Source: Thermoplasmata archaeon (GTDB lineage Archaea; Thermoplasmatota; Thermoplasmata; Thermoplasmatales; Thermoplasmataceae). Taken from it: 6,471 nucleotides of DNA. Shown one piece after another: positions 1 through 6,145 of this stretch. Numbering within the stretch: position 1 is the stretch's first letter; each line of letters opens with the position of its first letter. The position numbers and the translations under genes were made by a program. The notes below the pieces were generated by a model. The model was given only the letters and a program-made list of their open reading frames with translations, had not been told where the DNA came from and did not search any database. The DNA lies in assembly GCA_021797055.1 (NCBI GenBank), contig JAKAAI010000101.1:1-6471 (forward strand), written 5' to 3'.

Positions 1-2
1 AA

Positions 3-818
3 ACGAAGGCATTTGATCTTCCTGCTGTTGATCAGAAACTGGAATACACTGGTGCAAAACAGGCAAAGAAGGAAGCTGAGGATGCAGTCAGGATCGCAAA
101 GAAACTCGGTGCAAAGAGGGTATTTGTACCCGCGCCCTCCCCTGGTGTCATAACTGTTTTTTACCCGCATGGCAAGGCATATCATAATCATGAGGATTTT
201 CTGTTTTCTCTTTCAAAAGAGTTATCCAATGAATACAGGGCTATACTCTCAGTTGAAGGCGTTGACCTGCAGATAGACGCACCCGATCTTGCTATGGCGA
301 AAAGCCTGGGGCTTGACTGGACAAAGAATTTCAAGGCAGTCCTGCCGAAACATGTTGATGCTATAAACGAGTCTATTTCCGGACTTCCGTCCAAACGTAT
401 CAGGGTGCATTATTGCTATGGAAACTATGCAGCCCCTCACCTTACAGATCCAGATTACGCCGATGTGCTCCCACAGATATTGAAGCTTAAGGTTGGTACT
501 TTGGTTGGTGAAATGGCCAATCCAAGGCATGCTGGCGATCCGCTAATAATAAGAAAATATGTAAAGGAACATGGCTGGCCAAAAAATCTTACATTTGCAG
601 CTGGCGTCATAGACGTAAAATCAAGCTTTGTAGAGACCCCGGAAACAGTTAACCTGAACCTCCAGAACCTTGCAAGCATCGATGACATTGGACCTGAGAG
701 AGTTATGGGAGGAACCGATTGCGGTTTCGAGACATTTGCCGGACTTGGAAGTGTTACCAGGAATATTGCACTTAAAAAGCTCGAGGCACTTGCAAAAGGA
801 GCAAGATTGAGAGATTAA
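3..818 (+). CDS. metE: Cobalamin-independent methionine synthase family (MetE/COG0620 type II), 3' part
   Basis: Partial gene: the frame is open from the left edge and ends at TAA 816-818, giving 271 residues where the family usually has about 340-380, so roughly the first quarter is missing. These cytoplasmic TIM-barrel zinc enzymes move a methyl group to the thiol of homocysteine to form methionine. All four expected zinc ligands are visible, numbering from the first complete codon: His136 and Cys138 in 'VHYCYGNY', Glu170 in 'LVGEMANPRH' and Cys240 in 'GGTDCGFETF'. The substrate-pocket signature 'LQIDAPDLA' also fits. Only the catalytic C-terminal MetE type is seen, not the long two-barrel bacterial form. 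Known family background: archaeal core MetE proteins are thought to take the methyl group from a corrinoid or unusual pterin rather than polyglutamyl methyl-folate, and relatives include epoxyalkane:coenzyme M transferase. The family call is firm; methyl donor and exact thiol acceptor are inferred. The next gene lies downstream on the same strand but appears to have its own promoter. Confidence 0.9.
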   Translation, partial: TKAFDLPAVDQKLEYTGAKQAKKEAEDAVRIAKKLGAKRVFVPAPSPGVITVFYPHGKAYHNHEDFLFSLSKELSNEYRAILSVEGVDLQIDAPDLAMAKSLGLDWTKNFKAVLPKHVDAINESISGLPSKRIRVHYCYGNYAAPHLTDPDYADVLPQILKLKVGTLVGEMANPRHAGDPLIIRKYVKEHGWPKNLTFAAGVIDVKSSFVETPETVNLNLQNLASIDDIGPERVMGGTDCGFETFAGLGSVTRNIALKKLEALAKGARLRD

Positions 819-927
819 TCCCATGAAGAATTCCATGCTTAAAATATAGTGATTTGGAATGATGAGGACTGTAACTTTTCCTCAATCAGGGAAATTTCAA
901 CCTATCGAATATAATCTACAATTTTCA

Positions 928-936
928 AAATATTTA
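928..936 (+). promoter_or_regulatory. TATA-like box for the surface glycoprotein gene
   Basis: The stretch AAATATTTA fits an archaeal TATA box and is centred about 41 bases before GTG 973. Initiation about 25 bases downstream would fall near 957 and leave a leader of about 16 bases. The box lies inside the long in-frame extension that begins at ATG 859, which is the main argument that the extension is not translated. The placement is inferred from spacing only. Confidence 0.45.
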
Positions 937-972
937 ACTCACTGCATTTACTATTATCAGGTAAAGTTTAAG

Positions 973-2553
973 GTGGAAATCATCAGGAATAGAAAATTCT
1001 GGGCATTACTTGCGATTATAATTTTTGTCTCTGTTGAATTATCAGCAGCCCAATATTCCGGCAATTACGGTAATGGTCTTTCAAAGACGTATTATGTTCT
1101 TGGTGATCGGTCAAAATTCATTTCATCAAATGAAGTCTCCGCATTAGACGGACTTGTCAGAACACCTGCAGGTGTCTTAAGATACATCCCGGTTGTCGTG
1201 GATAATACCCAGAACCAATCCACGCAGGTTCCATTTGATCTTGAGGTCAAGATTGACTCTTATGCACTTCGGCCCCTGGAATCAACCTCACTCGGAAATG
1301 TTGTATGGTTTTCATTAAACGGTGCAATAATACCATCATGGATTCAGAACAATGCAAGCTCATCAAGTAACTGCACGATATACTGGCTGAAATTAAACAG
1401 CCAGATTCCACAAAATTTTAGCACAACTATATTCATGGGGTTCGAGAACACATCTGTCAGCAATTTTGTCAATAGTACAGGATTGGAAGGCGAGGCACCC
1501 CAGCTTTCAAATATATACGGAGAATACGATAACGGCAATCAGGTCTTCCCATTTTACTATAATTTTTCAGGTTCAGTTTTGCCTTATGGATGGGAAGCAG
1601 GATGCTCCAATTCTGGACATGTCTCCGTTAATGACGGCCTCATTATTAACGAGAGTCACAATTGTTCAGTTGCTTATGCCAATACGAATCTTCCAGTTAA
1701 CCAGAATGAAATAGTAGAATCTCTTGTCACCTGCTTTAACGAAAGTGGCGGATACCCACCAATTGAGGGGGTAGGCATGTCAACATCAAAATTTCTTGAA
1801 TACCTAAAATTCAATAACAGCAGGCCTGTAGAATATTATTACAAAAATGGTTTTGAAGCCGACCTCTGCAGGAATAATGACAGCAATAATGAATTGATGC
1901 CAGATGCCAATGGCACCAGGATATCACAAGAAGTAAACTTCACTGGAAAAACATTCATGATAGGAGTTGGGTGGTCCGGTCTCTCAACACAATACTGGTA
2001 CATTAACGATTCTCCTGTTCTTGTGACCCATGATTCATCGGTCAAAGCAGGTCCCGTATACGTTAGTGCAGGTATGACCTCAGGTGGAAACTGCTCTGTT
2101 GTTATGAAGATACAGTATATCAGGGGCAGAAATATACCACCAAATAATGTGATGCCGCTTGTAGCGGGCCAGGATGTGGTATCTGATCTGGGCTGCGCGA
2201 ATTTCACTGCCTCCGGGATACCCAGTCATGAAACGTGGTATCTGAACATTTCAGGGTATCCTGCATTAACTGAAAGTGGTAATTTATCAACATGCCTGGA
2301 GTTGCCGCCCGGTTATTATCATTACAATGTTAGTACGGAATATCAGGGATCTAAACTATCAGGTTCTGGCTCTTTCGATATTGAATTGAGCTCACGGACA
2401 ATGATATTGATAGTGTTTGCTCCCAATACCAAAGTCAATTCTCCAAATGTTCATTCTGTTTTTTTCCCTCCCGAAATATATCTCATGGTTGCAGAGGTAA
2501 TTGTCCTGGCAGCCGGATTTGCAATGATCTCGATCAAAAGGAGAAAAAATTAG
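973..2553 (+). CDS. Secreted, C-terminally anchored surface glycoprotein with DUF2341-like and lectin-like domains
   Basis: Likely cell-surface protein of 526 residues. From the GTG start it has a short charged n-region (RNRK), a hydrophobic core at about 9-21 and an Ala-rich cleavage site near 24-26, i.e. a Sec signal peptide. Residues ~67-185 resemble DUF2341, ending in the typical 'EGEAPQLSNIYGEYDNG' segment. Residues ~188-400 look like a LamG/concanavalin-type beta sandwich closing with 'RGRNIPPNNVMP'. Residues ~407-484 match the small beta domain ('FTASGIPSHETWYLNISG') found in Thermoplasmata surface and thermopsin-type proteins. A membrane helix at ~500-522 ends in KRRKN, so the bulk is outside. 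The exported part carries 20 N-x-S/T sequons and eight cysteines, suggesting heavy N-glycosylation and disulfides. An ATG at 859 would add 38 residues, but that stretch contains a TATA-like box and would bury the signal peptide; 859 remains the alternative start. No catalytic motif is seen; a binding, adhesion or envelope role is inferred. The 3' end overlaps the convergent gene by 4 bases. Confidence 0.8.
   Translation: MEIIRNRKFWALLAIIIFVSVELSAAQYSGNYGNGLSKTYYVLGDRSKFISSNEVSALDGLVRTPAGVLRYIPVVVDNTQNQSTQVPFDLEVKIDSYALRPLESTSLGNVVWFSLNGAIIPSWIQNNASSSSNCTIYWLKLNSQIPQNFSTTIFMGFENTSVSNFVNSTGLEGEAPQLSNIYGEYDNGNQVFPFYYNFSGSVLPYGWEAGCSNSGHVSVNDGLIINESHNCSVAYANTNLPVNQNEIVESLVTCFNESGGYPPIEGVGMSTSKFLEYLKFNNSRPVEYYYKNGFEADLCRNNDSNNELMPDANGTRISQEVNFTGKTFMIGVGWSGLSTQYWYINDSPVLVTHDSSVKAGPVYVSAGMTSGGNCSVVMKIQYIRGRNIPPNNVMPLVAGQDVVSDLGCANFTASGIPSHETWYLNISGYPALTESGNLSTCLELPPGYYHYNVSTEYQGSKLSGSGSFDIELSSRTMILIVFAPNTKVNSPNVHSVFFPPEIYLMVAEVIVLAAGFAMISIKRRKN
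2536..2549 (-). terminator. Oligo-T terminator candidate for the convergent membrane protein gene
   Basis: Read on the minus strand, the stop TAA is followed at once by TTTTTTCTCCTTTT. A run of six T plus a second T run directly after a stop codon is a good archaeal oligo-T termination signal. It lies inside the last codons of the opposing gene, where it encodes the basic KRRKN tail, so the T run may simply reflect lysine codons on the other strand. Confidence 0.4.
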
Positions 2554-3878
2554 TTTGATCCATGGGCCCGGGTAGTAGATCGTTTCTTTCCTTTGCCTAA
2601 AGTTAAGATGCCGGCATTCAGGAATGAAATGAAGAAGAGAAAATTTGAAGTTGCCCCCGTCGCAAGAATAGAGTAAAAAATACCGGTGCTGTAATTACCA
2701 AACGTAAAAAAGAAGTCGGCTGTATTGAGGTTGATTGCAGGATATGGCATCACCGGAGATACGTTATTGTAAAAGGATAGATAGAGATATTTTGCCTGGT
2801 ATACAACGAAATATTCTAAATTATACCCGGCGTCCCCCCTTATAATTATTAATATTGACAGTAATTCTGCGATAATTGCTGCGTAAAGGGCGATCGATGT
2901 AACTTTATTAAAAATTCCCGTAGAAAAACGGCGAACGAGAAAATAAAATGCAATTGCCAAAATAATCGAGATCACAGAATATATTATGGGAATCACCCCT
3001 GCTACTTTCAGGTTTGTAATCGAAGATAAACTGTTTCCAGGTGTAATAAGAACAAGATGAAGTCCATCTGAAGGGAAGAGCAGCGAAAACTTCAATTGAA
3101 GCACGATGCTTGTTGCCTCGCATAATGCTATAACAAGAATAATTTTACCTATTAATTTTACCCTTGATGAGGGAACATTCATTGATCCAAAAATTACCAG
3201 AGTGAAGCCTGAAATACCCAGGAATGAAGTAGAAAAGATTATCCAGGAAGCTGCGGAAAGACTTAACGGCAAAATACCGGGCCGATCGATTACGATGCCA
3301 ATTAGAGTAATAAAAAAAGTGAAAGAGAATAGTGTCAGGCCAACCCCTATAAATCTTGAGTGCGTCAGGGGATCGTCCATCCTATTCAATTCTGATGTAT
3401 TGGCGTTCTCTGCCCGAAACTTATCCAGGTATCTTAGAGTGTTCTCAGTTATGCCAAGAAGGATTGGAATACCCATCAGGTTGCCGGGCAAATGCCCACC
3501 GATAAGTGAAATAAGTTTACTAAACGTTTCTCGGTTCGATAGGTCTAGGTATTTTTCTGTGATCAGGTAAATATATTTACTGTCATTTTCTCTTTCCGTA
3601 TCGATAAAATCGAGGCTTTTAAGAAGCTTGATCTTAACTCCGTTTTTTTCAAGCTGCCTGTATATGTATATGAAAACTGAGTTTAAGTTCTCAAGGTCAA
3701 ATGACTTGACAATCTCAACATAGAATTTCCTGTGATCCCTGAAAGCTGCCAAAATACTGTTCAAAATGTCGTCTTCCTGTTTGTTTTCCTGCGAAAAAAT
3801 TGTTTGCGAATGCGGAGGACCTCCAAGGTACTCAACTAATTTCCTGAGCTGGTCATCAGCCTCGGATTCATCCCCCAT
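2550..3878 (-). CDS. Unrecognised multi-pass membrane protein with soluble N-terminal domain
   Basis: I do not recognise this 442-residue protein. Residues 1-~175 are hydrophilic and probably mostly helical, with an acidic start (GDESEADDQ) and no catalytic motif I can name. Hydrophobic helices follow at about 176-198, 207-231, 241-262, 291-314, 325-346 and 397-427. With the N-terminus inside, the positive-inside rule is met: the short loops with SSRVKLIGK and RRFSTGIFNK, and the tail KGKKRSTTR, are cytoplasmic. The two long loops (~263-290 and ~347-396) are outside, and the second carries the sequons N372-V-S (followed by Pro) and N395-Y-S. This resembles a membrane sensor or scaffold with a cytoplasmic head more than a transporter, but that is a guess. 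ATG 3876-3878 is chosen because a TATA-like box sits at leaderless spacing upstream. The 3' end overlaps the surface glycoprotein gene by 4 bases tail-to-tail, and the next gene upstream is divergent, so it is probably transcribed alone. Confidence 0.8.
   Translation of the reverse strand: MGDESEADDQLRKLVEYLGGPPHSQTIFSQENKQEDDILNSILAAFRDHRKFYVEIVKSFDLENLNSVFIYIYRQLEKNGVKIKLLKSLDFIDTERENDSKYIYLITEKYLDLSNRETFSKLISLIGGHLPGNLMGIPILLGITENTLRYLDKFRAENANTSELNRMDDPLTHSRFIGVGLTLFSFTFFITLIGIVIDRPGILPLSLSAASWIIFSTSFLGISGFTLVIFGSMNVPSSRVKLIGKIILVIALCEATSIVLQLKFSLLFPSDGLHLVLITPGNSLSSITNLKVAGVIPIIYSVISIILAIAFYFLVRRFSTGIFNKVTSIALYAAIIAELLSILIIIRGDAGYNLEYFVVYQAKYLYLSFYNNVSPVMPYPAINLNTADFFFTFGNYSTGIFYSILATGATSNFLFFISFLNAGILTLGKGKKRSTTRAHGSN
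2583..2594 (+). terminator. Possible pyrimidine-rich terminator for the surface glycoprotein gene
   Basis: The tract TTTCTTTCCTTT begins about 30 bases after the stop codon at 2551-2553. Archaeal transcription can end at U-rich tracts without a hairpin. The tract is interrupted by C and lies inside the convergent gene, where it is antisense to its coding sequence, so support is weak. Confidence 0.22.
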
Positions 3879-3899
3879 AATTTTTATAGTGAAATTCTG

Positions 3900-3907
3900 T
3901 AAATAAA
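3900..3907 (-). promoter_or_regulatory. TATA-like box for the membrane protein gene
   Basis: On the minus strand TTTATTTA occupies -29 to -22 relative to ATG 3878, the usual place of a TATA box for a leaderless archaeal transcript. There is no Shine-Dalgarno sequence before this ATG. A second AT-rich run (CTATAAAAAT), immediately before the ATG, is too close to start transcription upstream of it. Confidence 0.5.
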
Positions 3908-3909
3908 CG

Positions 3910-4023
3910 TTAGCTGTCTTTGCCTTGAATAAGTTTAAGATTGGCGTTTAAGCGTTTGTTCATTAAAATCTTCCAAAATATCAGCTTATTTATACATTGC
4001 ATCCACTTCAGATACGGATCCAT
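3910..4023 (-). CDS. Possible small ORF of 37 codons in the divergent intergenic region
   Basis: A minus-strand ATG at 4021-4023 opens a 37-codon frame that ends at TAA 3910-3912, 31 bases before the start of the membrane protein gene on the same strand. The product begins MDPYLKWMQC and is basic, with a hydrophobic middle (INKLIFWKIL). An AAAAGGA sequence lies about seven bases upstream of the ATG, and a TATA-like TATAATTAA about 34 bases upstream. Against it: the frame is short, its Lys/Asn/Ile/Leu content is what AT-rich non-coding DNA gives, and I know no family. It could be a leader peptide or chance. Confidence 0.15.
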   Translation of the reverse strand: MDPYLKWMQCINKLIFWKILMNKRLNANLKLIQGKDS

Positions 4024-4292
4024 ATTTAATTCCTTTTAACACTGAATACCGTTAATTATACCTATTTCCGGGGAAATGCAGAGATTATTTCAACAAAATC
4101 TTATACTATTTCTGGTGTCGCGGTAAATCTGCCATCATCCTATCCCTGTTATCACTGCCTTTATGAATTTTCCATTCATGATTTCTACTAACACAAACCT
4201 CTGCACACTATCGCATGCCCACTTTAGAGAAAATTATTAAAAATTCTTAGTTATTTCTGTATATCCAATTTATGCGGAATTAAAATAACGGG

Positions 4293-4301
4293 TTAAATAA
4301 T
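4293..4301 (+). promoter_or_regulatory. TATA-like box for the SDR epimerase gene
   Basis: TTAAATAAT is centred about 31 bases before ATG 4328. Initiation 25 bases downstream would leave a leader of about six bases, so translation would be effectively leaderless. The AGGA at 4323-4326 touches the start codon too closely to act as a ribosome-binding site. Confidence 0.5.
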
Positions 4302-4327
4302 TCGGGGTTAAAGGTAGGCTACAGGAA

Positions 4328-5098
4328 ATGACGAAAATTCTTCTTACAGGACACAAGGGGTTTATCGGGAGACATATATTTGAGCTTTTGACGCAAAATG
4401 GATATAATGTTGATGGGGTTGATATTGGCGATCCGATTAAAAACGAAAGATATAACTATATAGTTCACTTCGGAGCACGAACCCTTATCAGGAATTCTCT
4501 GGAGAAACCATATGAGTATTTCTCTGATAATCTTGATCTAACAATGAGAATGCTGGAAAAAGCCAGAAAGGACAGTTCTACGATTATCTTTCCGACATCC
4601 GGATCAGTCGAAGAACCAACCAATCCTTATTCCCTTGCTAAGAAGAATGCGGTAGAATGGATACAACTTTACCGAAAGCTTTATCGTGTGAAGGCGGTAA
4701 TACTCAAACTTTACAATATCTATGGCGAAGATAGCGGGAAAGGAGCTTTATATCTGTTCTGCAAAGCTGCCGCTGAGAATTCCGAAGTTATAATATTTGG
4801 AAATGGAGAGCACAGGCGTGATTATACTCATGTTTCAGATGTTGCGAAACTGATTCTTAGAATAGTTTCTGGGCAATTGAAGGAAGGGACTTATGAAGTT
4901 GGCACTGGAATTGGTACTTCAGTAAAACAACTTCTTTCTCTCGTGGAGAATGTGTCAGGAAAGAAATTGAATATTAGTTACAGGAATTATATTGTCGACG
5001 AAGCAGAAGAATTGTATGCGAAACATTCTATCCTTAAAGATCCCATCAAGATAGAGGATGGGGTTAGAATGGTCTATAATGCGCTCATTCGAAAGTGA
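4328..5098 (+). CDS. NAD-dependent sugar epimerase/dehydratase (extended SDR family)
   Basis: Cytoplasmic enzyme of 256 residues predicted to epimerise, dehydrate or reduce a nucleotide-activated sugar. The Rossmann signature 'TGHKGFIG' (7-14) binds the dinucleotide, and Asp32 after beta-2 favours NAD over NADP. 'HFGA' (47-50) and 'NSLEKPYEYFSDN' (56-68) match conserved early elements. The catalytic set is Ser91/Ser93 in 'PTSGSVEE' and Tyr101-x3-Lys105 in 'NPYSLAKK'. 'KLYNIYGE' (127-134) and 'RRDYTHVSDVA' (163-173) are typical of the substrate half. It is short for the family (usually ~300-330): the loop between the catalytic Ser and Tyr is only about 8-10 residues instead of about 25-30, and the C-terminal part is also trimmed. 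Family certain, substrate unknown; UDP-glucose 4-epimerase-like or dTDP-sugar enzymes are the nearest types. It is followed after 44 bases by a GT2 gene on the same strand, which fits supply of a sugar donor to that enzyme. Confidence 0.88.
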   Translation: MTKILLTGHKGFIGRHIFELLTQNGYNVDGVDIGDPIKNERYNYIVHFGARTLIRNSLEKPYEYFSDNLDLTMRMLEKARKDSSTIIFPTSGSVEEPTNPYSLAKKNAVEWIQLYRKLYRVKAVILKLYNIYGEDSGKGALYLFCKAAAENSEVIIFGNGEHRRDYTHVSDVAKLILRIVSGQLKEGTYEVGTGIGTSVKQLLSLVENVSGKKLNISYRNYIVDEAEELYAKHSILKDPIKIEDGVRMVYNALIRK

Positions 5099-5113
5099 AA
5101 ATGTTCCTGAAAG

Positions 5114-5122
5114 AATTATAAC
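5114..5122 (+). promoter_or_regulatory. Possible TATA-like box for the GT2 gene
   Basis: AATTATAAC is centred 25 bases before ATG 5143, which would allow a leaderless transcript starting at the GT2 start codon. It lies in the 44-base gap after the epimerase gene, so the GT2 gene could have its own promoter, be co-transcribed with the epimerase gene, or both. The match is ordinary in AT-rich DNA. Confidence 0.3.
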
Positions 5123-5142
5123 AGTAAGTATTATTTAGCTTT

Positions 5143-6144
5143 ATGCCCCCTCTGATATCAATTGTCATAACTGCACATAACAGAAAAAAATACATTCTTG
5201 ATTCTGTAAAATCCGTTCTGAATCAGGATGCCAACAGAAATGATTATGAAATTATCGTTGTCAAGAATTTTATAGACGAGGAAATAGATGCATTTCTTGA
5301 AAAAGAGGGTGTTATTTCCATATACACAGAAGAACAACCATTCGGTGTGAAACTTGCAATTGGGATAGACAAAAGCAAAGGCGAGGTAATTTCTTTTCTG
5401 GATGATGATGACGAATTTTCTGCTAACAAGGTCTCTAGGTTGATTGAAGTATTCAGGGATCAAAGGATTGTATATCACCATTCATCGATTGTGGCAATGG
5501 ACGAATCAGGGAATGCCCACAGAAGCGGTCTGTCAAAGAATATTCCAAACACTATTGTTAAAGAGAAGTTTGAACCGCATGATTTGAAGCTTGTTATGAA
5601 ATATAAGCTGGATTGGTATATGAGTGCAATTACCTGTCGCGCATCTTTATTGAAAAAACATTCATCGTTTATAAGGAAAGCTAGTGCTTCCCTCGATAAG
5701 TTAATCTTTTTGCTTTCCACCGATTCTGGCGGTTCGCTTTATTTTGACTCACAGCTTCTTACGAGATATAGAATTCATGAAAGCCTAACAAATAAAATTA
5801 CCGGCAGAGAAGATTTCCTTAAAGCAAGAAGGGATTTCTATAAGAGAAGCCTAAATAATTTAATAGATGCGTCCAGTTATTTTAAAAAAAATGTTACCGT
5901 GGATCTGATAAATTGGGAAATTATGCATGCCAGACTTTTAGTGTATTTTTTCAGTGATGATGTTAAAGATTTAATCTCCGCAGCATCTATTATTAAGATT
6001 ATCCTGCTATCATTTATGAAGCGTTTAAATGTTATTTCTTACTGGTCTTTTTTAGATTTAATCAGGAAGATATCGCCGGAAATTTTGAGATCTTCCTTCT
6101 ATAAAAGATCCAATAGAAAAATGAACGTTTCCATACCCAGATGA
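5143..6144 (+). CDS. Family 2 glycosyltransferase (GT-A fold)
   Basis: Enzyme of 333 residues expected to add a sugar from a nucleotide donor to a growing glycan at the cytoplasmic face of the membrane. 'ISIVITAHNRKKYILDSVKSVL' (residues 5-26) is the GT2 opening. The metal-binding DxD region is D87-D90 in 'FLDDDDEF'. The acceptor side shows 'DWYMSAITCRASLLKK' (157-172), Asp185 in 'ASLDKLIFL' as a possible base, and 'YRIHESLTN' (209-217), a common closing motif. The Asp usually found after the second core strand (VVDDGS in many members) is Lys here ('VVKNFID'). The last ~110 residues are predicted helical with hydrophobic patches (~260-300) and basic ends, suitable for peripheral membrane contact; no clear transmembrane helix. 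ATG 5143 follows an in-frame stop at 5119-5121, so no upstream start is available. There is no visible Shine-Dalgarno. Donor and acceptor sugars cannot be told from sequence. It runs tail-to-tail with a GT4 gene one base away. Confidence 0.9.
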   Translation: MPPLISIVITAHNRKKYILDSVKSVLNQDANRNDYEIIVVKNFIDEEIDAFLEKEGVISIYTEEQPFGVKLAIGIDKSKGEVISFLDDDDEFSANKVSRLIEVFRDQRIVYHHSSIVAMDESGNAHRSGLSKNIPNTIVKEKFEPHDLKLVMKYKLDWYMSAITCRASLLKKHSSFIRKASASLDKLIFLLSTDSGGSLYFDSQLLTRYRIHESLTNKITGREDFLKARRDFYKRSLNNLIDASSYFKKNVTVDLINWEIMHARLLVYFFSDDVKDLISAASIIKIILLSFMKRLNVISYWSFLDLIRKISPEILRSSFYKRSNRKMNVSIPR

Positions 6145-6145
6145 A

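Larger units (their letters stand above)
3879..4327. other. Divergent intergenic region without a firm gene
   Basis: About 450 AT-rich bases between divergently transcribed genes, much longer than the other gaps here (1 to ~150 bases). It holds the TATA-like boxes of both flanking genes and the doubtful 37-codon frame. It also contains a short perfect inverted repeat, ATGAAT-TTTCC-ATTCAT at 4163-4179, and a repeated GTTTAAG at 3933-3939 and 3946-3952. I found no tRNA, C/D-box RNA, riboswitch-like fold or transposon end by eye. An unannotated small RNA or regulator-binding sites remain possible. Confidence 0.5.

Noticed and set aside
1839..2207. Minus-strand open frame of 122 codons
   Set aside because: It is a shadow of the surface glycoprotein gene, whose frame carries the recognisable domains and sequons.
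3106..3570. Plus-strand open frame of 154 codons
   Set aside because: It lies fully antisense inside the membrane protein gene. Its product has no domain logic, while the minus-strand frame gives clean membrane helices.
4076..4126. Plus-strand frame of 16 codons preceded by GGGG
   Set aside because: Too short to support as a gene, and the G run is next to the ATG at unsuitable spacing.
4163..4179. ATGAAT-TTTCC-ATTCAT inverted repeat as a terminator or riboswitch stem
   Set aside because: Only six AT-rich pairs, no T tract after it, and it does not follow a gene end.
4163..4240. Plus-strand frame of 25 codons beginning MNFPFMIS
   Set aside because: Very short, without a Shine-Dalgarno or a well-placed TATA-like box; expected by chance.
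3879..4327. CRISPR array, insertion-sequence ends or att site in the long gap
   Set aside because: No regularly spaced repeats, no terminal inverted repeats with target duplication, no transposase or integrase in the window. The two GTTTAAG copies are too short and occur only twice.
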